64,000 bases of DNA from assembly GCA_036417435.1 (NCBI GenBank), contig CM070918.1:32743523-32807522 (forward strand), given 5' to 3'. The notes below the pieces were generated by a model that was not told the DNA's origin, searched no databases, and saw nothing but the letters and a program-made list of their open reading frames with translations. Made by a program: the position numbers and the translations under genes. The stretch's first letter is position 1. Each line of letters opens with the position of its first letter. Below are positions 1-64,000 of this stretch, in pieces. Source of the DNA: Inia geoffrensis (taxonomy: Eukaryota > Chordata > Mammalia > Artiodactyla > Iniidae).

Positions 1-919
1 TTATAGTTCATTTTTATTTTTCATTTTGTTTTTAGTTCCACTTTTAGTGCCAGTGTTCCTTTCATTTAGTCTTATTCCAAAATGTGTATTATTCTCAGTT
101 TTATACCACGTAAGTAGGAGATTAAATTGCAATATTCCTAAAATAGCCATCCTTGCATTTTCTTGATGTCTTTACACGAAGAACTTTGTAAGCTAAAGAT
201 AAATTTGACTTATGATGAATTTCATGGAAAACGTCAAATTTCTTTAATGTCAAAAGTAATGTCAAAAGTAACATTATTAGAAGTCACACCCCTGTTTCAC
301 AGGTACTAGAGATAACAGTGGAGCTGCTGCTGAGACTCTAGTAAATTATAGCTGGGAAGAAGTGTCTTGAACCAGAAGAGGTGTGGCAAGTGTCATGTGT
401 ATTCCTCTTCTAGTTCCTAAATTTTTATGTATTTTATTTTTATTGATGTTAAATGAGGAAGGATACAAGAAGTTAAAATTCAGTTGCTTGGCAGTGATGA
501 CTATAAAGGATTAGCATTATAGTTTGCCCTTAATAAATTATAGTTTACAAGCAAGTATATCAGTTGAGAGAATAGCATGATTGAGGTAGAGAGAAATGTT
601 TTTAAGCTTCTTATATCGAGTTTTATGAAAGTCTTTGCTTCTTGCCAAAAAAAAAAAAATCATTTGTTACAATGAGATCAATAAAGTATATTAATTATAA
701 AGGTATTTTACCTATACATCCAGGAATGCAGAGATTTGTAACTTTGTGTTACTTTGTGTTTCCTACTTAGCACCAACACTGAGAAGAATAAAACCATAGA
801 AACTAGTTGGGGTAATATCACTTCTTAATTTTGTAGTAAACAAAATGTTGCAGGAAAACAGATATGTGTCTGTCACACTTGATAGAATGCCTTCATTTTC
901 ATTATACTCATCTATCTAA

Positions 920-64000
<63,081 letters not shown>

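Overview
The window is nuclear DNA from a mammal, most likely a cetacean (whale or dolphin). The call rests on about 15 tRNA-derived SINEs of the CHR type found in whales, hippos and ruminants, several of them CpG-rich with clean target-site duplications, and on L1 copies of the cetartiodactyl type. I saw no ruminant-specific BovB or Bov-tA repeats. The species cannot be fixed from the sequence alone.

The only functional gene I can support is CHD9 (chromodomain helicase DNA-binding protein 9, also known as CReMM or PRIC320), on the + strand. Twenty-three consecutive coding exons (943 to the right edge) join into one uninterrupted frame of 4,450 nt, or 1,483 codons plus one leading base. All internal junctions are GT-AG. 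Both ends of the gene lie outside the window: the chromodomains and the first ATPase lobe are upstream, and the C-terminal tail is downstream. Exons 1-2 finish the SNF2 helicase C-terminal lobe. Exons 3-14 encode the post-helicase acidic, SANT/SLIDE-like and SANT-like DNA-binding regions. Exon 15 (909 nt) holds an LXXLL box, clustered SUMO-type motifs and a long polyserine/acidic tract. Exons 16-19 run to a basic AT-hook-like patch, exons 20-22 give two BRK domains, and exon 23 begins the polyalanine and Leu/Gln-rich C-terminal region.

The introns are AT-rich and full of transposon fossils. Intron 3 (3437-10484) has four CHR SINEs, a MIR, L2-like sequence and two antisense L1 3' ends. Intron 8 (21357-32646, the largest) holds a long L2 remnant and a near-full-length but dead L1 (about 25228-31122). 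Intron 11 holds an old L1 remnant, and intron 14 an antisense L1 3'UTR. Intron 20 contains a complete 1,288-bp mariner transposon inserted inside a MIR, a perfect 23-bp inverted repeat, two SINEs and a Tigger-like MITE. Introns 21-22 contain MER5A, a head-to-head MIR pair, three SINEs, an L1 3' end and a hAT MITE.

I found no second host gene, RNA gene, CRISPR array or undescribed multi-gene system. The points worth a second look are local: a NAGNAG acceptor, the regulatory motifs in exon 15, the nested mariner, the perfect hairpin, the dead L1 and inverted SINE pairs flanking exons.
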